From assembly GCA_033283385.1 (NCBI GenBank), contig JAWMQQ010000001.1, positions 1,612,001 to 1,676,000 of the forward strand: a DNA stretch of 64,000 bases, given 5' to 3'. Source of the stretch: Mangrovimicrobium sp033283385 (GTDB lineage: Bacteria > Pseudomonadota > Gammaproteobacteria > Pseudomonadales > Halieaceae). The translations under genes and the position numbers were made by a program. The notes beneath the pieces were generated by a model. It had not been told where the DNA came from. It made no database searches and was given only the letters and a program-made list of their open reading frames with translations. Numbering within the stretch: position 1 is the first letter of the stretch; every line of letters begins with the position of its first letter. Below, one piece after another: positions 62,974 to 64,000 of this stretch.

Positions 62974-64000
62974 GTGAAACCGACCGATATAAATAATCCC
63001 GAGTACTTCCACAAGGTAGTGGACTGCCAATACGCCTGTCCCGCACACACCCCGGTGCCGGAATACATTCGCCTGATCGCCGCCGAGCGCTACACCGACG
63101 CGTACATGATCAACTGGGAATCCAACGTATTCCCGGGCATCCTCGGCCGCACCTGCGACCGGCCCTGCGAACCCGCCTGCCGACGCGGCCGGGTGGGCGG
63201 GGACGAGGAGCCGGTAGCGATCTGCCGCCTCAAGCGCGTCGCCGCGGACAACAAGGACGATGTCAGCGCGCGCCTGCCGCAGATCCCCACGGAGAAGAAC
63301 GGCAAGCGCATCGCCCTGATCGGCGCCGGCCCGGCCTCGCTGACCGTTGCCCGCGACCTCGCGCCGCTGGGCTACATCATCGACATCTACGACAACCAGA
63401 TCGCCGGCGGCGGTATGATGCGCAGCCAGATCCCGTCCTTCCGCCTGCCCGCCAGCGTGCTGGACGAGGAGGTCGGCTACATCCTCGATCGCGGCGTCAA
63501 CGCCACCTTCGGCGTGGAAGTGGACAGCCTGCGCGAGATTCTCGACAAGGGCTACGACGCGGTATTCGTCGGCACCGGCGCGCCGCGCGGCAAGGGCCTG
63601 AACCTGCCCGGGCTGGAAGATGCGGGCGAGCACGTACACCTGGGCATCGACTGGCTGGCCAGCGTGGCCTTCGGCCACACCACCGAAATCGCCGAGAAAG
63701 TGCTGGTCCTCGGTGGCGGCAACACCGCGATGGACTGCTGCCGCACCTCGCGCCGCCTCGGCGGCGAAGACGTGCGAGTCGTCGTGCGCAGCCCCTTCGA
63801 GGACATGAAGGCCTCGCCCTGGGAAAAAGAGGATGCCATGCACGAGGGCATCCCGATCCACAACAACCACGTGCCCAAGGAGTTCGTCGTCGAGGACGGC
63901 GAGTTCAAGGGCATGCTGTTCGAGAAAGTCGAAGCCGAGTACGACGAGAACGGCAAGCGCTCCCTGGTACCCACCGGTGATCCGCTGGTGTTCATGGAGG
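62974..64000 (+). CDS. GltD-like FAD/NAD(P)H oxidoreductase with N-terminal Fe-S domain, 3' end outside window
   Basis: This protein resembles the small subunit of glutamate synthase and its relatives. An N-terminal cysteine cluster domain (CQYACPAHTPVPEY, CDRPCEPACRRG and ICRLKR) should bind two 4Fe-4S clusters. An FAD-binding Rossmann motif (IALIGAGPASLTVARDL) and a second dinucleotide motif (VLVLGGGNTAMDCCRTS) follow. The start is taken as GTG 62974; GTG 62944 is in frame and would add ten residues. Neither has a strong ribosome site. It reads off the window after about 342 residues. No large GltB subunit is visible here, and many such proteins are stand-alone electron-transfer enzymes. 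Confidence 0.88.
   Translation, partial: MKPTDINNPEYFHKVVDCQYACPAHTPVPEYIRLIAAERYTDAYMINWESNVFPGILGRTCDRPCEPACRRGRVGGDEEPVAICRLKRVAADNKDDVSARLPQIPTEKNGKRIALIGAGPASLTVARDLAPLGYIIDIYDNQIAGGGMMRSQIPSFRLPASVLDEEVGYILDRGVNATFGVEVDSLREILDKGYDAVFVGTGAPRGKGLNLPGLEDAGEHVHLGIDWLASVAFGHTTEIAEKVLVLGGGNTAMDCCRTSRRLGGEDVRVVVRSPFEDMKASPWEKEDAMHEGIPIHNNHVPKEFVVEDGEFKGMLFEKVEAEYDENGKRSLVPTGDPLVFME

Overview
The window is a GC-rich, densely coded stretch of a gammaproteobacterial chromosome. Gene content fits a marine, aerobic, heterotrophic member of the Cellvibrionales (Halieaceae-like) or a relative. The pointers are a FabY-type ketoacyl synthase, a PspF-PspABC stress operon, a complete Ccm system I cluster, Smc-ZipA-LigA, a large TonB receptor, a YbbA/YbbP-TesA locus and Pseudomonas-like REP hairpins carrying GTAG. 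The taxonomic placement is inference. No rRNA, tRNA, prophage, transposase or CRISPR array was seen.

Layout. 1-5.7 kb: a thiolase cut by the window edge, a GlxA-type regulator, fabY and a succinate-semialdehyde dehydrogenase. 5.7-8.7 kb: pspF divergent from a sigma-54 operon encoding an unnamed small membrane protein, PspA, PspB and PspC. 8.7-16.4 kb: a PA0069-type radical SAM protein, an AraC regulator, a tandem-Usp stress protein, a probable small RNA, a small conserved protein, ppk1 behind a Pho-box-like site, and a DUF808 membrane protein. 16.4-32.2 kb: peptidases (DUF885, YpfJ-type, M28), a YjgR-type ATPase, a YkvA protein with a BrxR/CapW-like WYL regulator, LOG and VOC proteins, two acyltransferases (one fused to a HAD phosphatase), HrpB and YgiQ. 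32.2-45.8 kb: repeat-rich gaps around a TonB receptor, a K+ channel, PhzF, BioA-TesA divergent from YbbA-YbbP, an arsenic pair (ArsC, Acr3), a TetR regulator and malate dehydrogenase. 46-64 kb: a sulfatase-like lipoprotein, TtcA, ccmABCDEFGHI, smc, zipA, ligA, a lysozyme-like lipoprotein and the start of a GltD-like flavoprotein.

The genes are mostly housekeeping. Several groups are translationally coupled by 1-4 nt overlaps (ccm genes, pspB-pspC, tesA-bioA, ligA-lipoprotein). The ccm genes together assemble c-type cytochromes. Smc, ZipA and LigA serve chromosome organisation, division and replication. The psp genes guard the inner membrane.

The most unusual material is non-coding. Three hairpins (32408-32484, 44418-44482, 44645-44721) share a nearly identical 25-nt loop but have largely different stems of 20-26 perfectly paired bases. 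Each lies beside a REP-type element. Separate REP clusters supply the TAG stop codons of both members of two convergent gene pairs. A compact three-hairpin RNA candidate ends at a strong terminator at 12442-12476.
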